From Opitutales bacterium (lineage in GTDB: Bacteria; Verrucomicrobiota; Verrucomicrobiia; Opitutales; Oceanipulchritudinaceae), in the NCBI GenBank assembly GCA_016928295.1, contig JAFGLA010000070.1, positions 1 through 43,266 of the forward strand: 43,266 bases of DNA. The letters run 5' to 3'. A model generated the notes under the pieces. The model did no database searches. It saw nothing but the letters and a program-made list of their open reading frames with translations, and had not been told where the DNA came from. Numbering within the stretch: position 1 is the first letter of the stretch; the number at the start of each line of letters is the position of its first letter. The position numbers and the translations under genes were made by a program. Positions 42,985 to 43,266 of this stretch are shown here, piece by piece.

Positions 42985-43266
42985 ATGAGTGTTCGCATAT
43001 ATCAGCTTTCCAAGGAAATAGGAGTGGACAACAGCGAGTTGATCCAGATCCTTCGCTCACGCGGCCACGACGTGAAAAGCGCATCGAGCACCGTGGACAA
43101 TATATCCGCGGACAGCCTCAGGGAGGAGTTCTCCGACGCAAACCGTAAGAAGCCTCAGGCAGAGGCCAAACCCGTCGAAGAGGCCAAAGCGGAGCCGGAA
43201 AACGAATCCGCAAGCCCCAAGGAAGAATTGCCCGAGCCAGCCCCCGCCACGCCGGAACCTGTTGCC
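42985..43266 (+). CDS. infB: Translation initiation factor IF-2, N-terminal part (cut by window end)
   Basis: The frame from the ATG at 42985 is open to the end of the window (94 codons). It reads [20 protein letters not shown], then [17 protein letters not shown], the small IF2_N domain that opens IF-2 proteins. From about residue 50 it becomes a low-complexity Ala/Glu/Pro/Lys stretch ([18 protein letters not shown]), as is usual before the GTPase part. The nusA-infB order supports the call. The GTPase domain would lie beyond the window. Confidence 0.92.
   Translation, partial: MSVRIYQLSKEIGVDNSELIQILRSRGHDVKSASSTVDNISADSLREEFSDANRKKPQAEAKPVEEAKAEPENESASPKEELPEPAPATPEPVA

Noticed and set aside
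1-43266. CRISPR arrays, rRNA genes, prophage structural genes
   Set aside because: No regularly spaced direct repeats, rRNA sequence or phage structural genes were seen on either strand.

Overview
The window is a stretch of ordinary bacterial chromosome with about 32 protein genes, two tRNA genes, several intergenic repeats and one small accessory cassette. Long PurC, GH27 alpha-galactosidase with an N-terminal Ig-like module, a DUF3034 outer-membrane protein, a pilMNOPQ cluster, an EF-P with an unusual loop tip, and the general absence of Shine-Dalgarno (SD) motifs fit a Gram-negative member of the PVC superphylum, most likely Verrucomicrobiota (Opitutae/Puniceicoccales-like). This placement is an inference from gene content; no rRNA is present.

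Layout. 0-0.45 kb holds a decayed transposase/integrase fragment. 0.45-3.0 kb has an unknown protein and a secreted GH27 enzyme, both minus strand. 3.1-4.9 kb is the accessory-looking cassette: a ribbon-helix-helix (RHH) protein joined to a PD-(D/E)XK-like nuclease fold, diverging from a second small RHH protein, an unknown 103-residue protein and a helix-turn-helix protein. 5-8.9 kb has purC, tRNA-Glu, tRNA-Phe, a DUF3034 beta-barrel and a small membrane protein. 9-13.5 kb is a complete minus-strand pilM-N-O-P-Q type assembly operon. 13.9-18.5 kb has glnD followed by a GAF sensor kinase. 18.6-22.2 kb (minus) is panB-gpsA-response regulator-DTW protein. 22.5-26.6 kb is cheR-cheB-sensor kinase. 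26.8-32 kb is a YejBEA-type peptide/microcin-C-like ABC importer with only one ATPase gene. 32.1-34.4 kb is purM and gcvT. 34.4-37.1 kb has an IS5-like MITE, a response regulator with a four-cysteine tail, an unknown protein and a GT4 glycosyltransferase. 37.2-40.9 kb (minus) is sucA and efp, and 41.6 kb to the end is nusA-infB (infB cut by the window edge).

Most parts are housekeeping: purine synthesis (purC, purM), C1 metabolism (gcvT), pantothenate (panB), phospholipid precursor (gpsA), TCA cycle (sucA), nitrogen sensing (glnD), translation and transcription (efp, nusA, infB). Two themes stand out. One is a signalling block (16.8-26.6 kb) in which two proteins carry receiver-like domains apparently lacking the phospho-acceptor Asp. 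The other is intergenic structure: a three-copy repeat family with inverted ends that differ in sequence but stay complementary, an 18-bp-TIR MITE, and a multi-hairpin element upstream of sucA. The best candidate for something undescribed is the RHH-nuclease cassette, whose genes also carry canonical SD sites while the surrounding genes do not.
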